A stretch of DNA of 64,000 bases from Citromicrobium bathyomarinum (lineage in GTDB: Bacteria; Pseudomonadota; Alphaproteobacteria; Sphingomonadales; Sphingomonadaceae), in contig NZ_JAINWL010000001.1 of the NCBI RefSeq assembly GCF_021021475.1, positions 186,001-250,000 on the forward strand. Direction: 5' to 3'. A program made the position numbers and the translations under genes. The notes under the pieces were generated by a model. That model saw only the letters and a list, made by a program, of their open reading frames with translations, made no database searches and had not been told where the DNA came from. Positions 17,596-26,463 of the stretch are shown one piece after another (within the stretch, counting starts at the first letter, position 1; every line of letters begins with the position of its first letter).

Positions 17596-18257
17596 TGGCC
17601 GACGCGGGGGGCAACCACGATCACGCCGCGCTGATGGATTCGATCTATCGCGGGCAGAAGTACATCTACGACGTCACGCGCAAGTACTACCTGTTCGGGC
17701 GCGACGATCTGATCCGTGGGCTGAATTGCGCGTCCGGCGATGCGGTGCTGGAAATCGCCTGCGGCACGGGGCGCAACCTTGCCAAGGTGCAGCACGCCTA
17801 CCCCGGCACCAAGCTGTTCGGGATCGATATTTCGGCGGAAATGCTCAGCAGTGCGCAGGCCAAGCTGGGTACCAACGCGATCCTCGCACCGGCCGATGCG
17901 CGCCAGTTCGATGCGCGCGCCATGCTCGGCCGCCCGACATTCGATCGGGTGATCCTGTCCTATTCGATCTCCATGATTCCCGACTGGGAGCGCGCGATGC
18001 GCCATGCGGCCACACTGGTCGCGCCGGGCGGGTCGCTGCACGTGGTCGATTTCGGCAGCTACAGCGCGCGCGACACGCTGGGCGCGCGGATCCTGAAGTG
18101 GTGGCTCAAGCAGTTCCACGTCTCCCCCAGGCTCGACCTGCCCGAGGTCGCGGAAGAAATTGGCGCACAGCCCGGCTGGCGGCGCGAGGGGCGCGACGGA
18201 ATGGGCGGCTATTACCGGCTGGAGCGGCTGACCCGCGAGGCCGGGGCCACGGATTGA
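17595..18257 (+). CDS. btaB: Diacylglyceryl-homoserine N-methyltransferase
   Basis: The 220-residue class I SAM methyltransferase adds three methyl groups to diacylglyceryl homoserine to form DGTS. Motif I is VLEIACGTGRNLA (about residues 47-59), an acidic residue follows in LFGIDISAEML, and FDRVILSYSISMIPDW and APGGSLHVVDFG are the later motifs. It begins within the btaA stop codon (a one-base overlap, TGATG), the usual coupled arrangement of the pathway. The two MAPEG genes follow after 50 bases and may be on the same transcript. Confidence 0.92.
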   Translation: MADAGGNHDHAALMDSIYRGQKYIYDVTRKYYLFGRDDLIRGLNCASGDAVLEIACGTGRNLAKVQHAYPGTKLFGIDISAEMLSSAQAKLGTNAILAPADARQFDARAMLGRPTFDRVILSYSISMIPDWERAMRHAATLVAPGGSLHVVDFGSYSARDTLGARILKWWLKQFHVSPRLDLPEVAEEIGAQPGWRREGRDGMGGYYRLERLTREAGATD

Positions 18258-18307
18258 CAGGCCCGCTGCCCAGCGCCACGCTCGGCGCAAAATCTCAGGG
18301 GGAATGA

Positions 18308-18745
18308 ATGCAGGCTCAAATGCTCGCTCCGGGCGCGGTGCTCGTCGCTTGGTCGCTCGTGGTGCTGCTGTGGATGGCGGCGGTGCGCCTTCCCGCGATG
18401 GCGAAGATCGCGGACCAGGTGCAAGGTGCCAAGCGCGGTGGCCGGGGACAGGACCTGGAAGGGGTCATCCCCGACAAGGTCAACTGGAAGGCACATAACT
18501 ACAGCCACCTGATGGAACAGCCCACGCTGTTCTACGCCACCATCGTGATCCTCGCGATCCTCGCCCCCAGCCCGCTCGCGATCCTGCTGGCGTGGATCTA
18601 CGTGGGGCTGCGCATCGTGCACTCGGTCTGGCAGGCGACCGTCAACATCGTGGCGATTCGCTTCCTGCTGTTCATCACCTCTACCCTCGCCCTGATCGCG
18701 CTCGCGGTCATGGCCCTCATTGCAACTCTCGGAGCGCCCTCATGA
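18308..18745 (+). CDS. MAPEG family membrane protein (first of two)
   Basis: The 145-residue product has four predicted membrane helices and the MAPEG pattern NWKAHNYSHLMEQPTLFYA followed by AWIYVGLRIVHS. Eukaryotic relatives are glutathione-dependent transferases and eicosanoid enzymes; bacterial members are mostly uncharacterised. It overlaps the second MAPEG gene by an ATGA. The two differ clearly in sequence and may form a hetero-oligomer, since MAPEG proteins are trimers. Confidence 0.88.
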   Translation: MQAQMLAPGAVLVAWSLVVLLWMAAVRLPAMAKIADQVQGAKRGGRGQDLEGVIPDKVNWKAHNYSHLMEQPTLFYATIVILAILAPSPLAILLAWIYVGLRIVHSVWQATVNIVAIRFLLFITSTLALIALAVMALIATLGAPS

Positions 18746-19179
18746 TCGGCATGGATATCCTGCAACCCGTCGTCGCGCTGATGATCTGGACCATGATCAT
18801 GTGGGTCTGGATGTACGCGACCCGCATTCCGGCGATGCAGAAGAACCCCGATATCGACGCGAACCGGCTGGTCGGCGCGACCGGCGCGAGCCTGCGGGCG
18901 ATGCTGCCCGAACGGGTCAACTGGAAGGCGGACAACTACAACCACCTGCACGAACAGCCGACGGTGTTCTACGCAGTCGGGATCGTGCTCGCGATTATCG
19001 GCGCGGGCGACGGCGTTCCGGCTCTGCTGGCATGGATCTACGCCGGTCTGCGGGTGATCCACACGATCGTGCAGGTCACTGCAAACCGCGTGCTGGTCCG
19101 CTTCGTGCTGTTCGCGGTGTCCAGCATCGTGCTGATGGCGCTGATCGGGATCGCCGCAGCGCGGGTGTTTGGAGGCTGA
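18742..19179 (+). CDS. MAPEG family membrane protein (second of two)
   Basis: This second 145-residue MAPEG protein has the same core (NWKADNYNHLHEQPTVFYA, then WIYAGLRVIHT) and four membrane helices. Its ATG lies inside the end of the first MAPEG gene (ATGA), so translation is coupled. The pair looks like a tandem duplication that has diverged, most strongly at the N-terminus. It converges with trxB. Confidence 0.88.
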   Translation: MIGMDILQPVVALMIWTMIMWVWMYATRIPAMQKNPDIDANRLVGATGASLRAMLPERVNWKADNYNHLHEQPTVFYAVGIVLAIIGAGDGVPALLAWIYAGLRVIHTIVQVTANRVLVRFVLFAVSSIVLMALIGIAAARVFGG

Positions 19180-19233
19180 GAATCGGAAAGCTGGCGGGTG
19201 CGATCCTTTTCAGGAAGGCATCCGGCCCGCGCC

Positions 19234-20217
19234 CTACTCGGCTGCTTCGGCTTCCTCGACGTGGCCGTGCAGGTCGATCTCGATCCCTGACAGGAACCGC
19301 TCCGCATCCAGCGCAGCCATGCAGCCGGTGCCCGCAGCAGTCACCGCCTGGCGATAGGTGTGGTCCATCACGTCGCCGCATGCGAACACGCCGGGGATCT
19401 CGGTCTTGGGCGTGCCCGGCTCGACCTTCAGGTAACCGCCGTCTTCCAGCGGCAGCTGGCCCTGGAACAGCTCGGTCGCGGGGGCATGGCCGATCGCGAC
19501 GAAGGCCCCGTCGACCTCCAGCGTAGATTCCTCGCCCGTCTGCGTGTCCTTGAGGACCAGATGATGCAGCGCGCCGTTCTCGCCCGGGACGAACCGCTCG
19601 ACCGCCTTGTTCCACAGCGGCGTGATCTTGTCCGAAGCGAACAGCCGTTCCTGCAGGATCTTCTCCGCGCGCAACTCGTCGCGGCGGTGGATCAGCGTCA
19701 CGTCGTCGGAGTGGTTGGTGAGGTACAGCGCCTCTTCGACCGCGGTGTTGCCGCCGCCGATCACCGCGACTTTCTTGCCGCGGTAGAAGAAGCCGTCGCA
19801 GGTCGCGCAGGCCGACACGCCCTTCCCGCCCAGCTCCTGTTCGCCCGGCACGCCGAGCCACTTGGCCGAGGCACCGGTCGCGATCACCACCGTGCTCGCG
19901 ATATACTCGTCGCCGCTATCACCCTTGGCGCGGAACGGCGGGCCCGACTTGAGGTCGATCTCCACGATCGTGTCCCAGATCATCTGCGTGCCGACATGCT
20001 CGGCCTGCGCGCGCATTTGCTCCATCAGCCACGGGCCCTGAATCACATCGGCGAAGCCGGGATAGTTCTCGACATCGGTGGTGATGGTCAGCTGCCCGCC
20101 CGGTTGCAGGCCCTGGACCATGATCGGCTGGAGCATCGCGCGCGCGCCGTAAATGGCCGCGCTGTAGCCCGCCGGGCCGGAACCGATGATGAGCATCTTG
20201 GTGCGGTGCGTCGCCAT
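19234..20217 (-). CDS. trxB: Thioredoxin reductase
   Basis: This NADPH-dependent flavoenzyme of 327 residues reduces thioredoxin. FAD motif GSGPAGYSAAIYGARA lies near the N-terminus, the redox-active CATC in VSACATCDGFFYRGK about residues 140-143, the NADPH motif GGGNTAVEEALYL follows, and the C-terminal FAD motif is VFACGDVMDHTYRQAVTAAGTGCMAA. A short acidic C-terminal tail after LHGHVEEAEAAE is typical of related alphaproteobacteria. Confidence 0.96.
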   Translation of the reverse strand: MATHRTKMLIIGSGPAGYSAAIYGARAMLQPIMVQGLQPGGQLTITTDVENYPGFADVIQGPWLMEQMRAQAEHVGTQMIWDTIVEIDLKSGPPFRAKGDSGDEYIASTVVIATGASAKWLGVPGEQELGGKGVSACATCDGFFYRGKKVAVIGGGNTAVEEALYLTNHSDDVTLIHRRDELRAEKILQERLFASDKITPLWNKAVERFVPGENGALHHLVLKDTQTGEESTLEVDGAFVAIGHAPATELFQGQLPLEDGGYLKVEPGTPKTEIPGVFACGDVMDHTYRQAVTAAGTGCMAALDAERFLSGIEIDLHGHVEEAEAAE

Positions 20218-20280
20218 GTGCGAAGCGTCTCCTGTCAGTCTAAAGTCTTGCGGCGAATATGGGGATCATGGCGCGCAGAG

Positions 20281-21066
20281 TCACGCCACGAAGCGCGCCT
20301 GAAGCTGGTCGCGCAGCGCGTCATCCACACCAATCGTCTGCGCCAGAAACGCATCGAGCGATCCCCAGCGCCGATCCACCGTCCCGATGAAGCGGTCGAA
20401 ATAACTCTCGCGCACCTGCATCAGCGCGTCGATCGTCGGCCGGTCGAGCGGGCCGAGCCGCGCCTCGATCCCCGGCAGGGACTGCCTCTCGAGGATGTCG
20501 TAGGTGGGCGCGTCATTGGTGCGCAGGAACTCGGTGACCATGTCGGCACGCGATACGCCAAGGATATGGTGCAGCAACGCAGCCGCTATCCCCGTGCGGT
20601 CCTTGCCCGCGAAGCAATGGACCAGGCTGGCCCCGTCGCGATCCGCCAGAGTGCGCAGGTACTGCCCGAAAATCACCTGCATCGCCGGGTTCTCGGGCAT
20701 ACGGGTGTACAGCGTCAGCATCCGCTCCTGCGCGGTCTCGGGCGTAAGCTCGCGCTTCTCCTGTGGGACGTGCGGCGGGCTGGAGCTGGTTTCGCCATCG
20801 TAGAACACGACCTCGCCATCCCACAGATCGGGGCGGCGGCATGGGTGGCGTTCCCGCTCTCCATTGCCGCGCAGGTCGATCACGGTGCGGATGCCCAGAT
20901 CGGCGAAGGTCCGCAGGTCCGCGTCACTCGCTTCGACATGCTGGCCAGAGCGATAGAGCAGCCCGCTCACCACGCGCCCCCCGCCCTGCGTGGGATAACC
21001 GCCATAATCGCGGAAATTGTGAATCCCCTCGGTGGCGAGGAAGGTGGCGTCGCTATCGGTGCTCAT
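20281..21066 (-). CDS. Tyrosine phosphatase-like protein (DUF/Y_phosphatase3 type)
   Basis: The 261-residue protein carries the CX5R phosphatase loop HCFAGKDRTGIAAALLHHILG, with an upstream acidic loop and the family N-terminal pattern NFRDYGGYPTQGGGRVVSGLLYRSGQ, then IRTVIDLRGNGER. This is the bacterial tyrosine/phosphoinositide phosphatase family (LipA/MptpB-like). The ATG before STDSDATFL is preferred; a longer in-frame extension looks random. Substrate unknown. It is divergent from the enoyl-CoA hydratase gene. Confidence 0.87.
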   Translation of the reverse strand: MSTDSDATFLATEGIHNFRDYGGYPTQGGGRVVSGLLYRSGQHVEASDADLRTFADLGIRTVIDLRGNGERERHPCRRPDLWDGEVVFYDGETSSSPPHVPQEKRELTPETAQERMLTLYTRMPENPAMQVIFGQYLRTLADRDGASLVHCFAGKDRTGIAAALLHHILGVSRADMVTEFLRTNDAPTYDILERQSLPGIEARLGPLDRPTIDALMQVRESYFDRFIGTVDRRWGSLDAFLAQTIGVDDALRDQLQARFVA

Positions 21067-21196
21067 GCAGGATCGGTTGGCAGGAGCGCCGGGTGCGCGC
21101 AACCACCGACGACAAATTGCAAAGCGCAACCCTTGCCAAATCCGCTCATTTGCCCGAACCGATGGCCCAAACGAAAGCGGGATCGAGGAGCAAAGC

Positions 21197-21988
21197 ATGG
21201 CAGACTACCAGACCATTCGCGTCGAACAGACCGACGGGATCGTGACCCTGACGCTGAACAAGCCGGACAAGCTCAATGCGATGGGGCCGGAGATGGTCGG
21301 CGAAATGCTCAAAGCGTTCGATGCGCTGCCCGCGATGGGCGCACGCGCGCTGATCATCACCGGAGAGGGACGCGGGTTCAGTTCCGGCGCGGAACTGGGC
21401 GGGCGCACCTTCGATGGCGGCAATCCGGGCGATGCCTCGCGCCGGTCGCTGCAGACCAGTTTCAACCCGCTGATGCTGAGCCTCGCCGGGCTAGACATTC
21501 CGGTGGTGACGGCGATCAACGGCGCGGCTGCCGGTATCGGCTGCACGCTGGCGCTGTCGGGCGACCTGATCGTGGCGGGCAAGTCCGCCTATTTCCTGCA
21601 GGCCTTCGTCAATATCGGCCTGGTGCCCGATGGCGGCGCGACCTGGGTGCTGCCCAAGGCGGCGGGCATCCCGGCGGCGATGGAGGCGATGCTGCTGGGC
21701 GAGCGCATTCCCGCAGAGCGCGCTTACGAACTGGGCATGGTCAACCGCTGCGTCGAGGATGCGGCGGTGATGGACGAGGCGCAGGCGCTGGCCACCAGGC
21801 TGGCCAATGGCCCGACCGTTGCGATGGGGCAGATCCGGCGGCTGGTCCGCAATGCGCAATCGCAAAGCCTGTCCGACGCGATGAATGCCGAGGCCGAGGC
21901 ACAGCGGATCGCGGGCAATAGCGAGGATTTCAAGGAAGGCGTTCAGGCCTTCCTCGGCAAGCGCGAGGCGCAGTTCAAGGGGCGCTAG
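21197..21988 (+). CDS. Enoyl-CoA hydratase/isomerase family protein
   Basis: The 263-residue crotonase-fold protein shows the oxyanion-hole segments FSSGAELGGR and INGAAAGIGCTLALSGDLIVA, and the later LVPDGGATWVLPKAAG. One active-site Glu position (the loop after NIGLVPDGG) carries Asp and Gly instead of the paired glutamates of a true hydratase, so an isomerase or PaaG-like role is as likely. GAGGAG precedes the ATG. It converges with the CitE-like lyase, both handling acyl-CoAs. Confidence 0.88.
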   Translation: MADYQTIRVEQTDGIVTLTLNKPDKLNAMGPEMVGEMLKAFDALPAMGARALIITGEGRGFSSGAELGGRTFDGGNPGDASRRSLQTSFNPLMLSLAGLDIPVVTAINGAAAGIGCTLALSGDLIVAGKSAYFLQAFVNIGLVPDGGATWVLPKAAGIPAAMEAMLLGERIPAERAYELGMVNRCVEDAAVMDEAQALATRLANGPTVAMGQIRRLVRNAQSQSLSDAMNAEAEAQRIAGNSEDFKEGVQAFLGKREAQFKGR

Positions 21989-22021
21989 TCGCCGCGCGAG
22001 ATATACCGCGCGGGCGGGTGT

Positions 22022-22939
22022 TTATTCGCCCGCCTGCGCCAGCAGCCCGCGCGCCTGTTTCAGGTGCGGAATGTCGATCATCTCGCCATCGAGCTGGAGC
22101 GCGCCTGCATCGGGGTTCTCCTCGAACAGGGCGACGATCCGGCGTGCCCGCTCAAGGTCCTCGTCCGAGGGTGTGAAGGCGCGGTTGGTCGGCCCGATCT
22201 GCGCGGGGTGGATGCACATCATGCCCCGAAAGCCGAGCGTGCGGGCCGCCTGCGCGGTGCGGTGCATCCGCTCTTCATCGCGGAAATTGGGGTCGATCGT
22301 CTCGATCGGGGCAATGCCTGCCGCGCTTGCCCCCGCGAGGCACAGCGTGCGCGCCAGTGCGAAGGGTTCCAGCAGATTGCCCTGCGCGTCGCGGTTGGCC
22401 GCCGCGCCGAAGGCCGCTGCGAGGTCTTCCGCACCCCAGGTCAGCGCGTCGAGCCGGGGCACACCGGCATAGTCGCCCAGCCGGAACAGCGCGGGCGCGG
22501 TTTCGGTCGCGACCACGATAAGGCGAATACTCTCCGCCTCCAGCCCGGCGGCGGCCTCCAGCGCGGTGAGGTAGTGGCCCAGCAGGCGCGTTTCGTCCGG
22601 CGTCGCCTTGGGCAGCATGATGCCGTCGGGGCGATGCTTCACGATCGCGACCAGATCGGTCAGCGCGTGGGCCGTATCCATCGGGTTGATCCGCACCCAT
22701 AGCGGCTTGCCCCGCTCGCCCTGCTCCGCCAGCGCCCCGGCGACATGCTCGCGCGCGGCAGGCTTGGCGCTCTCGGCGACCGAATCCTCCAGGTCGAGGA
22801 TGATCAGGTCGGCTTCGCCCGCCAGCGCCTTTTCAAACTTGCGCGGCGAATCTCCGGGCACGAACAGGAGCGAACGTGCGGTCCACGGGCGGATGGTCGC
22901 GGCGGGCATCGCGGCCGCCTTCAGTGCATGCGTGTTCAT
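22022..22939 (-). CDS. HpcH/HpaI-family CoA ester lyase (CitE/malyl-CoA lyase-like)
   Basis: The 305-residue TIM-barrel enzyme is of the CitE/Mcl group. It shows SLLFVPGDSPRKFEKAL, the Mg-binding LILDLEDSV, WVRINPMDT, GIMLPK, the acidic VVATETAPALF, and IHPAQIGPTNRAFTPS. Relatives cleave citryl-, malyl-, beta-methylmalyl- or citramalyl-CoA or hydrolyse malyl-CoA. In this window mcd and mct work on methylsuccinyl- and mesaconyl-CoA, so a lyase for a C5 hydroxyacyl-CoA is an attractive but unproven role. An alternative start lies two codons upstream. Confidence 0.88.
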   Translation of the reverse strand: MNTHALKAAAMPAATIRPWTARSLLFVPGDSPRKFEKALAGEADLIILDLEDSVAESAKPAAREHVAGALAEQGERGKPLWVRINPMDTAHALTDLVAIVKHRPDGIMLPKATPDETRLLGHYLTALEAAAGLEAESIRLIVVATETAPALFRLGDYAGVPRLDALTWGAEDLAAAFGAAANRDAQGNLLEPFALARTLCLAGASAAGIAPIETIDPNFRDEERMHRTAQAARTLGFRGMMCIHPAQIGPTNRAFTPSDEDLERARRIVALFEENPDAGALQLDGEMIDIPHLKQARGLLAQAGE

Positions 22940-22984
22940 CCGCACGGCTCTAGCGCGGCCGCGGCCTAGTAACCAGAGCGCCCG

Positions 22985-23308
22985 CTAGAGGCGACAGCGC
23001 ACGCTGATATTGCGCGCGATCGCCTTGCGCTTGTCCGGATGCGCACGGTCGCCCTCCGACCAGTCGACCTGATAATCGATCGATTCGTAGATCGTGGTGC
23101 GCGGCGTCCACGAATCCGCGCAGGCCATGCGCGCAGCCATCTCCACCTTCGCCGCCAGCTCTCGCCGCGCCTCGCTGGTGTCGCTGAAAAAAGCGCTCTC
23201 CACCCCGCGCTCGACCCGGACCAGCTCGGCCCTCTGCGGTTGTTGCGCCATCGACGGGCAGGCGCATAGCGCCGCCAGCACCGCAGCCGGTGCGATCTTG
23301 TGAGCCAT
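22985..23308 (-). CDS. Small secreted protein, UrcA-like
   Basis: This 107-residue product starts with a signal peptide ending near SMAQQ. The mature part has a helix with regularly spaced Arg and Ala (SEARRELAAKVEMAARMAC) and two cysteines (one there and one in SVRCRL) that could pair. That layout resembles the UrcA family of unknown function common in sphingomonads and caulobacters; I am not certain. The ATG at 23308 has the G-rich ribosome site at good distance, better than the ATG two codons earlier. Confidence 0.6.
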   Translation of the reverse strand: MAHKIAPAAVLAALCACPSMAQQPQRAELVRVERGVESAFFSDTSEARRELAAKVEMAARMACADSWTPRTTIYESIDYQVDWSEGDRAHPDKRKAIARNISVRCRL

Positions 23309-23502
23309 TCCCATTCCCCCTTCGCGGCGGTTCGCAGCCCCCCCGCGCAGGAGAAAGTTTGCAACCCGCGCGCCGACCGTCAAGCCGCGACACCGATAGA
23401 GATGCGACCGGTCGAAGGGAGTTTGAGCGCGGCAGAACGAAACGACCTCACCGGTCGGCCTGCGCCAACCGGTGGGGTCGCCCCGAGAAATGGGATGCGG
23501 CT

Positions 23503-26421
23503 TTAGTAGATCAACACCGGATCGGGATCGATCATCCCGCCCCGGCCGCCGCCCATGAACATCATGCCTGGTGCCGCGAAATTGCCATCGGCAAACATAA
23601 TGCCTTCGACCGCCTGCGAGGGCACATAGTCTGCCACAGGGTAGAAGACGTCTGCGGGGTTCTCCGCCACGAAGGCACCGTCACCCTCGCCCAGGTTCTG
23701 CAACGCGCCCACCGCATCGTCGTAACCATGGCTGCAGGAGCCCGCACCACAGGGACAACCGCTATATTGTTCGACCGGGATGGTGAGATCGGGCTCGATT
23801 TCGACTCCGCGATTGGCAAGGTTTGCGGCATTCGCCGCCGCCTCGGCAGCGAATTGCAATTCACCAGAGGTCGCTTGGACCTGGGTGAAGTCGGACCCGC
23901 CGTAGGAGACATAGGTGTAGTCACCCCCAAAGCCGACAATGTCGCCCAGACCGTCACCATCCACATCAGCGATGGTGCGCACGAAGCGATCATTGGAGGT
24001 CCAGCCACCTGCGGCATCGCTGGCCCCGTAAGAAGCGATCGCGAGGACCGGAGAGGCGAAGGTGCCGTCGCCCTGCGACAGCGAAACAAAAGCCCCGCCC
24101 GAACCGAAGCCGACAATGTCGGCATATCCGTCACCATTCACGTCGGCCACGCGGCGCGGATAGGTATCGTCGCTGGCCCAGCCACCACCGGCAGCGGAAT
24201 AACCGAAGCCGGCAATGCCCAGGATCGTGGAGCCGAACGTGCCGTCGGCCTGACCCAGCGATACGTAGGCACCATTGCCGCCGAAGCCGACGATGTCGGC
24301 GCGGCCATCGCCGTTGACGTCGGCGATCTGCCGCGGGAAGCGATCGACCGACGACCAGCCGCCGCCGCTATCGCTCGCACCAAAGCCGTTGAGCGCCAGA
24401 TTGGTTGCGCCGAAAGTGCCATTGGCCTGACCGAGCGAGACGTAAACGCCTGCAGCGCCAAAGCCGATCAGATCCGCACGACCATCGCCGTTCACGTCCG
24501 AGACCGTACGGGGATAGGTGGAGTCATTGGTCCACCCGCCGGCCGCATCGCTCGCACCGAAGCCGTTATAGACCAGCGCGACGTCACCGAAGGCAAGCTG
24601 TTGCCCACCCGACGGAGCTTGGCCGAGCGCCACGTACACGCCCGCCGAACCGAAACCGATCAGGTCGACACGGCCATCGCCATTCACGTCGGCAATGGTG
24701 CGCGGATAGACGTCGTTGCTGCTCCAGCCGCCACCGGTCTGGCTGGCACCGAAACTGTTATAGGCGAGAAAGGCATTGCCGAAGCCGCCCGAACCGTTCG
24801 ACAAGGCGACGTACACGCCATCTCCGCCGAACCCGACCAGGTCGGCCCGGCCATCGCCGTTCATATCCTGCGCGATGCGCGGATAGGTGGTGTCATCGGA
24901 CCAGGCACCGGCCGACTGGCTGTAGCCGAAGCCGGCATAGGCCTGCGTAGCGTTGCCGAAGCTGGAACCGCTGCGTGCGAGCACCATATCGTTGAACATC
25001 AACCGTTCGATACTGCTCAGCGTATCGGTGCCGTCGGCCCCGGACACCTGCACACGGCCACCGCTGAGGTTGGTGATCGTGTAGTCCGCCCGGTTGCCGG
25101 AGAACACCGCCGTATCGGTCCCTACGCCGCCGTCGATCGTGTCATTGCCTGCATTGCCGCGCAGGATGTTGTCCGCGCTATTGCCGATGATCGTGTCCGC
25201 CCCGGCCCCGCCGATCGCGTTCTCGATCACCGTGCCGCGCGCAATCACGAGGTTGCCGACGCGCCCGCGGGTGTTGCCGAACACCTCGGGATTGAGGTTG
25301 ATCAGCTGGGTGTAGGAAGCATTGGTGAAGGAGTAGTCGAGCGTATCGATCCCGCCATGGTCGATGATCGCCACGGTCGCGTTGGCATTGACCGATGCGT
25401 CATACACCGCACGACCCGAGGTGTTGTTGAACCCGTAGGTCGTGTCGCCGGTGCGAGTGCCAGAATAGCTCGCGTAGAGCCCACCATTGGTGGAGATGAT
25501 ATCGGCCACCATCGGCGTGATGGTGTACTGATAGGTAAAGCCCTGCTGGCTGAAATAGGTGTTCTCGCCCGGCGAGAAGTACGACATGATCGTCGTGTTC
25601 CAGCTGTCGTTCTGGTACAGGGCGTCGGCCGGATAGTCGGCCGATCCGTTATAGTTGCCACCGTGACCAAGCCCCAGCGCATGGCCGATCTCGTGAATAT
25701 AGGTCTGGAACGAATAGGTGTTCAGCGTGGTGCCGTAATTCGTCAGCCAATCGGTCGAGACATTGACCCTGCTGTTGCCGGTGAAGAACCCGTTGGACGT
25801 CGAGCCGCCGGCGAAGGCACCGGACTCGTTGTCGTCGAAGGTGATCTGCGCGCTGGTCGTGATCTCGCTGAAATTGATCCCGGTGACGTCGGTCCACAGG
25901 TTAAGCGCTTCGCGGGCAAGGAACTGCCCTTCCGTCGTCAGACCGGTCAGGTTGACGGTAATCGTACCGCCCGGGGCAACGTTCCAGCGGCGGGTGCTAC
26001 CGCCCCAGTAACCCGAGGTCAGCTGATCCGAAATCTGGTCATTGGTGAAGATCGGCAGCGCTTCGGCAAGCGCGGTCGTGAGGGTATAGCCGCCGGTGCC
26101 GGTGCTGTAGGCGCCGACATCGAGATAATATCCGCCCGAAGTGGTCGCGGTAAACCTGATCTGCGAATAGGTATTTCCGGGATAGGCGATGTCGTCGTTG
26201 GTCGCGATCTGGTTGCCGTTGGCATCGCGCAAGGTCAGGATCGTATCGACACCGCTTCCGCTCTGCGGCGCGCTGGTGGTGAAGGAGTACGTCTGCCCCG
26301 CAGTCAGAAAGACCCGATACCAGTCATGGTCACCCGAAGTGTCGATCGCTTCCCCAGTATAAGACCCAGGCACCGAGACGTTGGTTGTCGTCGCACTGGA
26401 CCCTTGCACACCATCGGGCAT
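23503..26421 (-). CDS. Secreted metzincin (M10-like) protein with FG-GAP/VCBS repeats; type I secretion substrate
   Basis: The 972-residue protein has no Sec signal. In order it shows an N-terminal PPC-type beta domain (GDHDWYRVFLTAGQTYSF, residues about 15-120), a zinc metalloprotease domain with HEIGHALGLGH at about residue 243 and Met-turn TIMSYF, an RTX-like calcium nonapeptide stretch (LRGNAGNDTIDGG, about residue 425), six tandem 60-residue FG-GAP/VCBS repeats each with a DVNGDG calcium loop, and a 130-residue tail. It lies downstream of the TolC-ABC-HlyD genes on the same strand, so it is the likely cargo, exported calcium-free and folding outside. GAGGGGAG precedes the ATG. Odd: the only cysteines are a CPCGAGSC cluster in the tail. 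Confidence 0.9.
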   Translation of the reverse strand: MPDGVQGSSATTTNVSVPGSYTGEAIDTSGDHDWYRVFLTAGQTYSFTTSAPQSGSGVDTILTLRDANGNQIATNDDIAYPGNTYSQIRFTATTSGGYYLDVGAYSTGTGGYTLTTALAEALPIFTNDQISDQLTSGYWGGSTRRWNVAPGGTITVNLTGLTTEGQFLAREALNLWTDVTGINFSEITTSAQITFDDNESGAFAGGSTSNGFFTGNSRVNVSTDWLTNYGTTLNTYSFQTYIHEIGHALGLGHGGNYNGSADYPADALYQNDSWNTTIMSYFSPGENTYFSQQGFTYQYTITPMVADIISTNGGLYASYSGTRTGDTTYGFNNTSGRAVYDASVNANATVAIIDHGGIDTLDYSFTNASYTQLINLNPEVFGNTRGRVGNLVIARGTVIENAIGGAGADTIIGNSADNILRGNAGNDTIDGGVGTDTAVFSGNRADYTITNLSGGRVQVSGADGTDTLSSIERLMFNDMVLARSGSSFGNATQAYAGFGYSQSAGAWSDDTTYPRIAQDMNGDGRADLVGFGGDGVYVALSNGSGGFGNAFLAYNSFGASQTGGGWSSNDVYPRTIADVNGDGRVDLIGFGSAGVYVALGQAPSGGQQLAFGDVALVYNGFGASDAAGGWTNDSTYPRTVSDVNGDGRADLIGFGAAGVYVSLGQANGTFGATNLALNGFGASDSGGGWSSVDRFPRQIADVNGDGRADIVGFGGNGAYVSLGQADGTFGSTILGIAGFGYSAAGGGWASDDTYPRRVADVNGDGYADIVGFGSGGAFVSLSQGDGTFASPVLAIASYGASDAAGGWTSNDRFVRTIADVDGDGLGDIVGFGGDYTYVSYGGSDFTQVQATSGELQFAAEAAANAANLANRGVEIEPDLTIPVEQYSGCPCGAGSCSHGYDDAVGALQNLGEGDGAFVAENPADVFYPVADYVPSQAVEGIMFADGNFAAPGMMFMGGGRGGMIDPDPVLIY
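23887..24960 (-). repeat. Six tandem ~180-bp units encoding FG-GAP/VCBS repeats
   Basis: Six consecutive units of about 179-180 bases sit inside the metzincin gene. Each encodes the order FG-x-(A/T), a (F/Y)GxS motif, GGW, YPR or FPR, DVNGDGRAD, (I/L)VGFG and (A/V)YV(S/A)L. The fourth to sixth units differ most; the last (FASPVLAIASYG) has lost part of the final strand. The shared period suggests a six-bladed beta-propeller. Confidence 0.85.
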
Positions 26422-26463
26422 CTTACTCTCCCCTCAAAGAAAAACTGACCGTGGATAACACGG

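Noticed and set aside
19360-21921. An 853-codon plus-strand open frame across trxB and the phosphatase gene
   Set aside because: It runs antisense to two well-supported genes and out of phase with the hydratase; the product is Arg/His-rich without domains.
23887-24960. CRISPR-like periodicity
   Set aside because: The units are 180 bases, in frame and encode a protein repeat; there are no unique spacers.
23290-26448. A 1052-codon open frame on the plus strand opposite the secreted metzincin gene
   Set aside because: It is the mirror of a GC-rich, repeat-bearing gene. Its product is a low-complexity His/Arg/Ile sequence with no recognised domain, while the minus strand has clear protease and calcium motifs.
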